This document shows, piece by piece, positions 52,572-60,819 of a stretch of DNA of 64,000 bases (positions are counted from its first letter, which is position 1; each line of letters opens with the position of its first letter). Made by a program: the position numbers and the translations under genes. Under the pieces are notes generated by a model. The model worked only from the letters and a program-made list of their open reading frames with translations, had not been told where the DNA came from and ran no database searches. Origin of the DNA: Chitinophagales bacterium (lineage in GTDB: Bacteria; Bacteroidota; Bacteroidia; Chitinophagales; UBA2359); assembly GCA_020636475.1 (NCBI GenBank), contig JACJXU010000008.1:62001-126000 (forward strand). Reading direction: 5' to 3'.

Positions 52572-53957
52572 TTAATCTTGCAACTGTTTTAATACGGTTG
52601 TATAAATTTCTTTGGTATCATTTTTTTGCATGTAGTCTTTTAAACTTTGTATCACAAATTTTCGGTTTCTGTAACAAGTGAGTTTATGTTGTATTCGCTT
52701 AGTTATGTCTCCCCAATCGTAATTTAGGTAAGGAATAATTCTTGTAATTACTTTTTCACCTTTATAATTTAAATAGCAGATAATGCTTGCTTGTTGTAGC
52801 GTAGTATCATCACTTTTTAGAAAATTTTGTAAAACTTTATCTAATTCATTGGGTAAATCCACAGATGCGTAAGTATCACTAATCCAAGCAAGGTAAATAA
52901 ATCTATCTTTTCCGGTACTATTTTTCATTCTATGTGACAAATAATAGATAGCAGTTGTGTCGCCATAGTCATACATTAAAACGTAAGCTGCTTCATCTTT
53001 TAAGCTACCTTCATTTGCAACATTGAAAATGTTTGAAACCCTTTCTTGCACTAAAGGAGCCATTCTTTCATCCCAACAATTTGAACTATGCTCTAAAACG
53101 TCCAATACAATTTGCTCATTTTTACTGTTGAGTAGTTCGTAAAATACTGTAGGATAGAACTTAGTCCCCATATGGCTGTTTATTAGATTAATTAAAAAAA
53201 GCGAATTATCATCATTACGCTCAATAATCGTCAGATAATCACTCAAAAAGCCATCTTTTTCATTTTCAACTTCATTTTTTATCACGCTAAAAGCAAATTG
53301 CTTAAATTCAAAGTTTATTTTTCCTGTTTGTAATGCGTGTAGTACAGTTTTGTGTACTTCTTTTTGGTATTGTTCGTTTTTTCCGGTTACTAAATATTTT
53401 AATAATAAGCTTCGCAATGGGAAAGTGTGTTGTTGACTATTTTCTGAAAAGCAAATTTGTTTTTTATCTACGAGAAAAGGTCTAATGCGAAAATCTTGAA
53501 AATATGTTTCTTCCACCTTATAGTTGTTTACTTCATATCCTAAAACTAAGGTTTGTATTAGTGTACGCCAATAGTCTATTTTTTGGTTATGTGCGTTGAT
53601 TTTTTCTAAGGCAATTAGCGCATCGTATTTATACGGAAGAATATTTGTTGCTATTTCTGCAAGTTTTGTTTCATCGGTTTCTGTTTGTAATGCTTGTATT
53701 AGTTCATACAATTTTGTGTTGAACAGCGAATCGTACTTCGTTAAAAAGGCTAAATTGATTAGCGAATCAGTAATTTGGGGATTTTCTACAAGCAGGCTGT
53801 CAATAAAAGTAATAGTGCCATTTTGGATATTTTTGTAGAAAGCATTTTTTGCTTGTAATGATTCAAGGGATTCTGAAGGAATTAATATTTGTTGCGCCTT
53901 AGCATAAATAATGGAAACTATCCCAATTAGTATAAAAAAGAAAATTTCTTTTCTCAT
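52572..53957 (-). CDS. Secreted helical-repeat protein of unknown function
   Basis: The ATG at 53957 (MRKEIFFFILIGIVSIIYAKAQ) gives 461 residues with a clear signal peptide. The mature part is almost wholly helical, in a pattern of paired helices resembling HEAT- or armadillo-type repeats (for example ERVSNIFNVANEGSLKDEAA, then YYLSHRMKNSTGKDRFIYLA). No catalytic motif or anchor is seen, so it is probably a periplasmic scaffold. It is AT-rich and looks less conserved than its neighbours. It is convergent with serS, leaving 25 nt between stops. Confidence 0.75.
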   Translation of the reverse strand: MRKEIFFFILIGIVSIIYAKAQQILIPSESLESLQAKNAFYKNIQNGTITFIDSLLVENPQITDSLINLAFLTKYDSLFNTKLYELIQALQTETDETKLAEIATNILPYKYDALIALEKINAHNQKIDYWRTLIQTLVLGYEVNNYKVEETYFQDFRIRPFLVDKKQICFSENSQQHTFPLRSLLLKYLVTGKNEQYQKEVHKTVLHALQTGKINFEFKQFAFSVIKNEVENEKDGFLSDYLTIIERNDDNSLFLINLINSHMGTKFYPTVFYELLNSKNEQIVLDVLEHSSNCWDERMAPLVQERVSNIFNVANEGSLKDEAAYVLMYDYGDTTAIYYLSHRMKNSTGKDRFIYLAWISDTYASVDLPNELDKVLQNFLKSDDTTLQQASIICYLNYKGEKVITRIIPYLNYDWGDITKRIQHKLTCYRNRKFVIQSLKDYMQKNDTKEIYTTVLKQLQD

Positions 53958-54053
53958 AAAGTTATCTGTTTTTACTGGTGCCAAATTATGGCTACAACAA
54001 TAAACAATACGCAGGAAACTACTTTCATGTTATTGTCATTTTCGTTCTTTTTC

Positions 54054-55946
54054 CTACAAATACTCACTCAACTCCAACCACCGGCTTTCTTTTTCATCAA
54101 TAAGGCGCACCACTTCGGCAATGCGGTTTCCCCATTCCATAAGTTGTTGGCTGTCGGCTTCGGGGTTTTGGAGTAACTCGGAAAGTTGTTCCTTTTCATG
54201 TTCCAATGCCGGAAGATCTTTTTCTATTTGCTGAAACTCCTGCTGCTCTTTGTAGCTGAGTTTTTGTTTGCTGCGTTGTGTTTTTTCTACATTGGGCGTG
54301 GGTTTTTCCACCGTTTGGGTGTTTTTCGCTTGTGCGGCAGCTTCGGCTTCTTCGTCCAAAGCATTGCGATAGTCGGTGTAGTTGCCGGGAAAATCGCGTA
54401 CGTGGGCATTCCCTTCAAAAACGAACAGGTGGTTCACCAATTTGTCCATAAAATAACGGTCGTGACTTATTACAACCAAACAGCCTTTAAAATCTGTCAA
54501 AAACTCCTCCAACAAATTGAGCGTGTCAATATCCAAATCGTTGGTTGGTTCGTCCAAAATCAAAAAATTCGGATTTTGCATCAAAACGGTAAGCAAGTGC
54601 AAGCGGCGTTTTTCGCCACCCGAAAGTTTGTGTACATACGCATAGTGCAAGGGCGTAGGAAACAAAAAATGATTGAGCAACTGCACCGCTGTAAGTTTGT
54701 GTCCTTTTTCGAGTTCAATATATTCGGCAATTTCGCGTATGGTTTCAATAACGCGCTTGTCTTCATCCAATTCGGCGTGTTGTTTAAAATAACCTATTTT
54801 CAAGGTTTCGCCCCACTTAATAGTACCGCTGTCTGCTTGTTCTAAGCCGGTAATAAGATTGATAAAAGTAGTTTTTCCTACGCCGTTTTTTCCGGCAATG
54901 CCCACGCGGTCAAAACGATTGAATTTGTAGGAAAAATTTTCTAAAATATTGGCACTTGGGTACTTTTTGTACACACTGTGCAATTCAATAATTTTGCTGC
55001 CTAAACGCGGAATGTTAATGCTGAACTGTACCTCTTGCTTTTGCAGATTTTGGGTAGCCACATCTTGCAAATCGTAGAAAGAACTAATGCGTGCTTTGGC
55101 TTTGGTGCCGCGCGCTTTGGGTTGGCGGCGCATCCAGTCGAGTTCTTTGCGCATCAGGCGGCGCGCGCTGTCCACTTCGTTGCTTAGATTGTAGTCAAGT
55201 TCGGCGCGTTTTTCGAGATAATAGGCATAATTTCCTTTAAATTTATACAAATCGCCTTTGTGCAATTCTACAATTTCGTTGGTTACGGCATCTAAAAAAT
55301 AACGGTCGTGCGTTACTAACAAAAGTGTGAGATTGGGTTGCTGTAAGTATTTTTCCAACCACTCAATCATCAAAATGTCCAAATGGTTGGTGGGTTCGTC
55401 CAGAATCATCAAATCCGGCTCGTGTACCAACAGTGCCGCCAGTGCAACTCTTTTGCGCTGCCCTCCCGAAAGTTCGCCAATGCGCTGCTCGTGGAGCTGG
55501 TCGAGTTCCAATTTTGAAAGAATTTCCTTGATGCGGTTTTCGTAGTCCCAAGCGTTGAGGCTGTCAATTTGCGTCATCAGGCGGGTAATTTGTTCGTTGA
55601 GTTGTGGCTGCGGATTGATTTTTTGTTGTAAAAGACAATTTTCGTACTGGCGCAAAATACTTAGAATAGGATTGTCGCTTTGGTAAATAGCATCCCAAAC
55701 AGAAAGTTGCGGCGCAAATTCCGGCTCTTGTGGCAAGTATCCAACGCGAATATTTGGATGAAGGCTACAACTGCCGCTATCGGGTGTGTCTATGCCGGCA
55801 ACAATGCGCAAAAGCGAACTTTTGCCTGCACCATTGCGAGCGATAAGGGCTACTTTTTGTCCTTTGTTGATGCTTAAACTTATGTTTTCAAAAAGAATTT
55901 TTTCGCCGTAGGCTTTGCTTAAATTTTCGGTGTAGAGATAATTCAT
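54054..55946 (-). CDS. ABC-F family ATPase (Uup-like)
   Basis: The 630-residue soluble protein has two ABC ATPase domains and no membrane part. The first has Walker A ARNGAGKSSLL (near residue 36) and LSGGQRKRVALAALL. The second has Walker A GKNGVGKTTF (near 355) and LSGGEKRRLHLLTVL. Both Walker B motifs are followed by DEPTNHLD or DEPTNDLD. The charged linker between the domains and the C-terminal coiled coil (about 560-630, YKEQQEFQQIEKDLPALEHE) match Uup. ABC-F proteins act on the ribosome or on branched DNA. It lies 6 nt after the gene at 55953. Confidence 0.93.
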   Translation of the reverse strand: MNYLYTENLSKAYGEKILFENISLSINKGQKVALIARNGAGKSSLLRIVAGIDTPDSGSCSLHPNIRVGYLPQEPEFAPQLSVWDAIYQSDNPILSILRQYENCLLQQKINPQPQLNEQITRLMTQIDSLNAWDYENRIKEILSKLELDQLHEQRIGELSGGQRKRVALAALLVHEPDLMILDEPTNHLDILMIEWLEKYLQQPNLTLLLVTHDRYFLDAVTNEIVELHKGDLYKFKGNYAYYLEKRAELDYNLSNEVDSARRLMRKELDWMRRQPKARGTKAKARISSFYDLQDVATQNLQKQEVQFSINIPRLGSKIIELHSVYKKYPSANILENFSYKFNRFDRVGIAGKNGVGKTTFINLITGLEQADSGTIKWGETLKIGYFKQHAELDEDKRVIETIREIAEYIELEKGHKLTAVQLLNHFLFPTPLHYAYVHKLSGGEKRRLHLLTVLMQNPNFLILDEPTNDLDIDTLNLLEEFLTDFKGCLVVISHDRYFMDKLVNHLFVFEGNAHVRDFPGNYTDYRNALDEEAEAAAQAKNTQTVEKPTPNVEKTQRSKQKLSYKEQQEFQQIEKDLPALEHEKEQLSELLQNPEADSQQLMEWGNRIAEVVRLIDEKESRWLELSEYL

Positions 55947-55952
55947 ATTGCT

Positions 55953-56522
55953 TTATTGCCAAAAAATGGTTTCGGTAGATTGCTCAATGCTACTGCCCGA
56001 CTCATAGTGCATAATAAGTGTAAAAGTATGTTCGGTTTCGGCGGGTTTTTGGATAATGTAAAAATACACAGGCTGATAATCGAAAAGCCAACCGCTTGTT
56101 TGATAAGGTACGTTCAGTTCGTCAACCCATTGTTCGGGTGTGATAAAAGTATTGCTTATAGTAGAATAAATACGCACAATATCGTTGAGGCTTTGGTTGG
56201 CAGGGTAGTTGTTGAAGTCGTGGTCGCTTTTGAGTTTTATCCACGCCAAAGGTTCTTTAATACCATTTTCGCCGCGTTCGGGACACGAAAGGGCGTAGGC
56301 GGGTGTAGTAAAAGGATTTTCTATTTGCGTAAAATATTTTACTTCGGGAATAAAATGTAATACTAAAGTATCGGTTTCAAAGCTATTGTTTTCCGAAGGA
56401 GAAAGTTTTGCATCAAGCACTTCTAAGGAATAATCGCTTATTACCCAAAAAGTACTATCACAACAAGCAATAAGTCCTAAAACAAACAATACTACACTTA
56501 TTTTTAAAGCAAAGAATTTCAC
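55953..56522 (-). CDS. Lipoprotein of unknown function
   Basis: The 189-residue product has a lipoprotein signal (VVLFVLGLIACC, Cys-20/21). The mature domain is beta-rich and contains PAYALSCPERGENGIKEPLAWIKLKSD and VYFYIIQKPAETEHTFTLIM. This pattern occurs in uncharacterised Bacteroidota lipoproteins (DUF5034-like), but I cannot confirm the family. It is packed between rluB (9 nt) and the ABC-F gene (6 nt), so it probably shares their transcript. Confidence 0.75.
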   Translation of the reverse strand: MKFFALKISVVLFVLGLIACCDSTFWVISDYSLEVLDAKLSPSENNSFETDTLVLHFIPEVKYFTQIENPFTTPAYALSCPERGENGIKEPLAWIKLKSDHDFNNYPANQSLNDIVRIYSTISNTFITPEQWVDELNVPYQTSGWLFDYQPVYFYIIQKPAETEHTFTLIMHYESGSSIEQSTETIFWQ

Positions 56523-56531
56523 GGCAGGGTA

Positions 56532-57503
56532 CTATTTTATATTAAAATGCTTGAGGGAAATTACTTCTTGTGGACTTAAATATCGCCACTTGCCGCGGGC
56601 AATACCTTTTTTGGTGAGATTGGCATATACGGCGCGGTCGAGTTTTTCTACTTGGTAGTTTAAACTTTCAAAAATACGGCGAATAACACGATTCCAGCCA
56701 ATGTGAATACGCACACCCACCATATTGGGTGTTCCGTTGAGTACATACTCTATTTCATCTACTTTGGCAATGCCTTCTTCTAATTGTACTCCTCTGCGTA
56801 TTTGTTGCAAATCTTCGGGTTCGAGATTTCGGTTCAATTCTACAAAATAGAGTTTGCGCACTTCGTGGCGTGGGTGCATCAGCCGGTTTGCCAGTTCGCC
56901 ATCATTGGTAATGATAATAAGTCCCGTAGTGTTTCTATCAAGTCGCCCTACCGGAAAAAGTCCTTCGGTATTTACACCGTTCAGGCACTCTAGCACAGTT
57001 TTTCTGCCGTTGGGGTCGTTGGTGGTACTCAATACATTTTTGGCTTTGTTGAGCAAAATATAGACTTTCTTGGTGGGTGTCAGCAATTTTCCATTAATGC
57101 TTATTTTATCCGAAGTGCGAACTTTAAAGCCCATTTCGGTAATGGTTTTGCCGTTTACATTTACTTTGCCTTGTGCAATAAGTTCATCGGCTTTGCGGCG
57201 GGCACAAAATCCGGTGTTGGAAATGTATTTGTTGAGGCGAATTTCTTCGGTTTCGGCAGGCTTTTTTGTCGAAGCAGTTTGCTTTGCATCATCTTTTAAA
57301 AATTTGTCCTTTTTTTCTACTTCTTTTTGTTTGTAGTGTTCTTTGCGTTTTACACTAAAGCGCGATTCACCTTTTTCGTCTAAGTAAAAAGGCGTGGAAG
57401 ATTTTTGTTCTTTTTTGGGTTGGGGTTTATTTGCCGAAGGCTTTTGCTTAGAAAGCTTTGGGTCGGCATTAGTCTTTTTCTTGCGAGGATTCGGCGTTTT
57501 CAT
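56532..57503 (-). CDS. Pseudouridine synthase, RluB/RsuA family
   Basis: The 323-residue enzyme isomerises a uridine in rRNA. A basic, disordered N-terminal extension (about 1-88, Lys/Pro/Gln rich) precedes an S4 RNA-binding domain (about 89-150; IRLNKYISNTGFCARRKADE). The catalytic domain has GRLDRNTTGLIIITNDGEL with the catalytic Asp, and the end GKWRYLSPQEV is typical. It overlaps the 3' end of scpB by 35 nt in another frame, a gene order (scpB then rluB) also common in Firmicutes. The 88-residue extension is longer than in most homologues. Confidence 0.94.
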   Translation of the reverse strand: MKTPNPRKKKTNADPKLSKQKPSANKPQPKKEQKSSTPFYLDEKGESRFSVKRKEHYKQKEVEKKDKFLKDDAKQTASTKKPAETEEIRLNKYISNTGFCARRKADELIAQGKVNVNGKTITEMGFKVRTSDKISINGKLLTPTKKVYILLNKAKNVLSTTNDPNGRKTVLECLNGVNTEGLFPVGRLDRNTTGLIIITNDGELANRLMHPRHEVRKLYFVELNRNLEPEDLQQIRRGVQLEEGIAKVDEIEYVLNGTPNMVGVRIHIGWNRVIRRIFESLNYQVEKLDRAVYANLTKKGIARGKWRYLSPQEVISLKHFNIK

Positions 57504-58065
57504 CTATTAATCCGATTTCGTTTTTATCGGGAAGTATTTCTTTAAGTTGCGGCAGGTCGTTCATCGACTCTAAGCCAAAATAGTCCATAAATTGTTTGCT
57601 GGTGGCATAAAGCAAGGGTTTTCCGATGCTTTTGCTGCGTCCGGCGATGCTTATAAGTTCTTTTTCCAAAAGTTTTTGAATGGCATAATCACAGTTTACG
57701 CCCCGAATTTCTTCAATAATTACTTTAGTAATAGGTTGTTTGTAGGCAATAATAGAAAGCGTTTCGAGGGTGGCATTGGATAAACTTTTGCGCATTTTTT
57801 GGTTTAAATATACCGAAATAGCTTTGTGATATGCCGAATGGGTGAGAAACTGATAACCATTGCTCATTTTTACCAAATTAAAAGCAAAAGAGTTGGTTTG
57901 GAATTTTTGTTGAATGTTTGTCAAATGGCTTTCAATTTCTTCGAGGCTGAGGCTTATTTCGTTGGTTTTTTCCAAGGCAAGTTGCAGTTCTTGCACCGTT
58001 ACCGACTCGGTGGCAGCGAAAATAATGGCTTCGAGACTAAGCTGTATTTCATTGGGTGCGGTCAT
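57469..58065 (-). CDS. scpB: Segregation and condensation protein B
   Basis: This kleisin-associated winged-helix subunit of the SMC-ScpAB condensin takes part in chromosome organisation. The ATG at 58065 (MTAPNEIQLSLEAIIFAATE) gives 198 residues; a TTG two codons earlier is possible. Characteristic segments are ATLETLSIIAYKQPITKVII and EEIRGVNCDYAIQKLLEKEL, which form the second winged helix. The ScpA gene is not adjacent. The acidic C-terminus (DKNEIGLIDENAESSQEKD) overlaps the basic start of rluB in a different frame. Confidence 0.95.
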   Translation of the reverse strand: MTAPNEIQLSLEAIIFAATESVTVQELQLALEKTNEISLSLEEIESHLTNIQQKFQTNSFAFNLVKMSNGYQFLTHSAYHKAISVYLNQKMRKSLSNATLETLSIIAYKQPITKVIIEEIRGVNCDYAIQKLLEKELISIAGRSKSIGKPLLYATSKQFMDYFGLESMNDLPQLKEILPDKNEIGLIDENAESSQEKD

Positions 58066-58115
58066 TGGCAAGGCTGATTTTGATTTGCAGGGAAATTTTT
58101 TTTACATGAAAGATG

Positions 58116-58147
58116 CAAAATTACATCAAAATTAGCATTTATATCAA
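58116..58147 (-). promoter_or_regulatory. Bacteroidota-type promoter for scpB-rluB
   Basis: On the minus strand TTTG (58144-58147), 20 nt, then TAATTTTG (58116-58123), 51 nt before the scpB ATG. A second TAATTTTG lies at 58127-58134. Confidence 0.5.
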
Positions 58148-58169
58148 AACGGCTCGAAAAGAGCGTACA

Positions 58170-59033
58170 TTAAAACCAATTTTTTACAAAAAGGTAAAGG
58201 TTGAAGTCTTTTTGGGAAATGGCTGTCTGCAAATTGTTTTGCAGGTCTTTAAGGCGAATGTCTTGCATGCGTTCTTGTTGAATAAGCTGCCATGCTTTTT
58301 GGGCGAGTAGGGCTATTTTTCGCGGATGGTTGTTTTGTAGGGAGTGTAGTTTTTGTTCAATCAAATTGAAGAGGTGGTCAATGCCTTTTTTTTGGGTGGC
58401 AATAGTTTGGCAAATAAGCGTAGCAGGAGCTAATATTTTGCGCAAGCGATGATACATTTTGTCGGCATCGGGGCGGTCGGCTTTGTTAATAACGAAGATG
58501 TCGCCTATTTCCATAATGCCTGCTTTTATCATTTGTACATCATCGCCGGCTTCTGGAACGAGTACGAGTACACACAAATCGGCAAGTCCGGCAATTTCAA
58601 TTTCGCTTTGCCCTACGCCTACGGTTTCTATAAAAATGTAGTCGAAAGGATAACTGCGTACCACATCGCAAATTTCGATAATATTTTCGGACAAGCCGCC
58701 CAGCGAGCCACGCGTAGCAATGGAACGAAGATAGAGGTCGGGGTGATTGAAAAGACTGTTGAAACGAATGCGGTCGCCCAGCAGTGCGCCAAAATTGAAG
58801 GGCGAGCTTGGGTCGATGGCTAAAACGGCAACTTTTTTGTTTTGGAGGAGCAAGTTTTCCAGCAATGCGTTGAGTAAAGAACTTTTTCCCGCGCCCGGCG
58901 GCCCTGTAAAACCAATAACAGGCGTGTCGGAAACAGTAGTGGGCAGGTTTTCTAATATTGCCTTGGCTTGCGGCATTTTATTTTCTACCAGCGAAATTTC
59001 TCTTGCTAATTGCTTATAGTTGATGGTACTCAA
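58170..59033 (-). CDS. meaB: Methylmalonyl-CoA mutase-associated GTPase MeaB
   Basis: This G3E GTPase protects and gates cobalamin loading of methylmalonyl-CoA mutase. The 287 residues include Walker A GFTGPPGAGKSS (41-52), LAIDPSSPFNFGALLGDRIR (with the switch I Asp), IETVGVGQSEIEI (switch II-like) and the base-specificity NKAD (FVINKADRPDADKM). The length is somewhat short of the usual 300-330, mostly at the C-terminal dimerisation arm, which is still recognisable. The mutase genes are not in the window. Confidence 0.93.
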   Translation of the reverse strand: MSTINYKQLAREISLVENKMPQAKAILENLPTTVSDTPVIGFTGPPGAGKSSLLNALLENLLLQNKKVAVLAIDPSSPFNFGALLGDRIRFNSLFNHPDLYLRSIATRGSLGGLSENIIEICDVVRSYPFDYIFIETVGVGQSEIEIAGLADLCVLVLVPEAGDDVQMIKAGIMEIGDIFVINKADRPDADKMYHRLRKILAPATLICQTIATQKKGIDHLFNLIEQKLHSLQNNHPRKIALLAQKAWQLIQQERMQDIRLKDLQNNLQTAISQKDFNLYLFVKNWF

Positions 59034-59174
59034 AGTATGAATAAAAATATGCTATAAGCAAAAGTAAGATTTAGTTGGCAATTTTTTGTGCCGGTAGCAA
59101 GAGTTTTTTAAACACTATAAAGGTAAAATAAAAGGGGTAGATTTTGTAAACTAAGTATTGGAAAAACGATGAGC

Positions 59175-59426
59175 CTACTCGTGCGAGGCTTTTAGTAAAC
59201 ACGAGCGAAGACTTTGCATGAAGTTGGCAGAGAGGGGTTTTTTAGGAAATTTTGCTTGTATAAACTCTCTGAAACTTTTTTCTCGTTCAAATCTTTCCAT
59301 ACAACGCGGGCAAGATTGAAGCGATTGTAAAAATTCGTTGCGTTGTTTGGTCGAAACTTCGTGGTCTAAAATTTCGTCAAAAGATTGTACGCATTCGTCA
59401 CATTTGTGTACTTTTCTTCCTTTCAT
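59175..59426 (-). CDS. Probable zinc-binding anti-sigma factor
   Basis: The 83-residue cytoplasmic protein is encoded directly after the ECF sigma factor (4-nt overlap), the arrangement of a sigma/anti-sigma pair. Two Cys pairs are seen, HKCDECVQ (His-7, Cys-9, Cys-12) and SCPRC (Cys-39, Cys-42), separated by a helix with LDHEVSTKQRNEFLQS. This resembles redox-sensitive RsrA/ZAS anti-sigma proteins. The usual HxxxCxxC has Ser-35 in place of His, so the zinc site would need the N-terminal pair. There is no membrane segment, so it is a soluble regulator. Confidence 0.85.
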   Translation of the reverse strand: MKGRKVHKCDECVQSFDEILDHEVSTKQRNEFLQSLQSCPRCMERFEREKSFREFIQAKFPKKPLSANFMQSLRSCLLKASHE

Positions 59427-60061
59427 ATTGTATCGTCGTTTTGATAACCTAATTTGCGGGCGTAGTCACTAAGTTTTTCTTTAAGCATCATTCGCGCTCG
59501 GTGCAGGCGCGAGCGTACGGTGCCAATGGGAATATCTACAATTTTGGCAATTTCTTCGTAAGTAAATCCTTCTATATCGCACAAAAGCACTACTGTTCTG
59601 AAATCAATAGGCAGACTTTGAAGTGCTTCGGCAATTTCTTCGTTGAGCATGTCCTGAAAAATTGACTGCCGTGCATCAATATAGCCTTGATAAGTGTTGT
59701 CGTGGTACGTTACTAAATCATCAACTTCTACCTGAACCGGAATTTTGCTTTTCTTGCGATAATTGTTAATAAAGGCGTTTTTCAGTATTTTAAAAAGCCA
59801 CGCCTTCGCATTGGTGCCGGGCTGATACGATTTGTAGAATCGATATGCCTTTAGAAAAGTATCTTGTACCAAGTCATTGGCATCTTCCTCTTGGTGGGTT
59901 AGGTGAAGCGCAAAGTTGTAAAGAGCTTCGGCATAGGGCAAAAACTCCGTTTCAAATAAATGGTCTTTTTCTTGTTGCTCGCTTTGGGACATATAATCTA
60001 ATTCATCTTTTACCCAATCGGCTGATGTGTTTTCCAAACGTTCTGATTTTGTTTTATACAT
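59423..60061 (-). CDS. ECF RNA polymerase sigma factor
   Basis: The 212-residue sigma-70 family factor belongs to the SigR/RpoE-like group. Region 2 (about 35-105) shows EEDANDLVQDTFLKAYRF and TNAKAWLFKILKNAFINNYR. Region 4 (about 140-200) shows LQSLPIDFRTVVLLCDIEGF, YEEIAKIVDIPIGTVRSRLH and RARMMLKEKL. Met-24 (59992, MSQSEQQEKD) matches the start seen in related factors better; the longer ATG at 60061 is kept because the frame stays open and its residues look protein-like. It is co-translated with the downstream anti-sigma gene. Confidence 0.94.
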   Translation of the reverse strand: MYKTKSERLENTSADWVKDELDYMSQSEQQEKDHLFETEFLPYAEALYNFALHLTHQEEDANDLVQDTFLKAYRFYKSYQPGTNAKAWLFKILKNAFINNYRKKSKIPVQVEVDDLVTYHDNTYQGYIDARQSIFQDMLNEEIAEALQSLPIDFRTVVLLCDIEGFTYEEIAKIVDIPIGTVRSRLHRARMMLKEKLSDYARKLGYQNDDTI

Positions 60062-60411
60062 ATCAATAACTTTGCTTACAATAGCAGTGGGCAGCTCTAC
60101 AATACAACAAATGTATGTATTTCTACCGACTTAGTGAACGTATAATTTTTTTTAGTGAAAAAAAGTTCCCTAACAAGGTGTCTCATATTATTTTTATCAA
60201 GAAGATAAATTTACTAAAAAATGACACAAAACAGCACTTTGTGCAACTTTTGGACGCATTTCTGCCTCTTTCATGGTATTGGTATGCAAAAACTTTATTG
60301 TTAAATACTTGTTTTTATCAAAAAAATATACATTTACACAATATAAGGAAAATAACTGCCGTTTATCAAGAAATTGTTTATCAAAAAAATAACGCAAAAA
60401 TTTAAAAGCCT
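60062..60411. other. Divergent intergenic region upstream of the sigma factor
   Basis: About 350 nt of AT-rich sequence. On the minus strand TACATTTG (60108-60115) fits TAnnTTTG and could serve the sigma gene. TAACTTTG at 60067-60074 on the plus strand is probably fortuitous. I see no small gene, hairpin or repeat. Confidence 0.4.
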
Positions 60412-60645
60412 ATGGAAAAGATTACTACTGAAAACCAATTTATCCAATTACTTTATCACGAAACAGACATAGACGGAACGCGCCAGTTGTTGCAGCAGTT
60501 GGTAAATGAGCCTGAAACCTTAACCGATTTTTTGGCTATTAAAGAAGCACAAGAATCGTTGCCTACTTTAGACGACAAACCCAGCGATGCCTGCATTGAT
60601 TTTATTATGAACTACGCGCAAGAAGGACACGAACTGGTGATGTAG
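60412..60645 (+). CDS. Small acidic protein of unknown function
   Basis: The 77-residue soluble protein is helical and acidic, with no signal peptide. It contains FIQLLYHETDIDGTRQLLQQ and ends NYAQEGHELVM. It lies on the opposite strand from the sigma/anti-sigma pair. I do not recognise the family. The even codon pattern and an ATG preceded by 350 nt of non-coding DNA support it as a real gene. Confidence 0.6.
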   Translation: MEKITTENQFIQLLYHETDIDGTRQLLQQLVNEPETLTDFLAIKEAQESLPTLDDKPSDACIDFIMNYAQEGHELVM

Positions 60646-60819
60646 TAGCTTATGCAAGATTTTGAAGGGAAAAATTAGTTGCAGACATAACTTTCTAAGC
60701 CTTAAATTAAACTTGTTCTACTTTTTGAATGTTTTGGCAAATAGAAATTGCAACTGGCCAATTTTTGCTTTGGTGAATACAATCGTTATACTTACCTTAG
60801 TTGCCAAAGCAATAAATTC

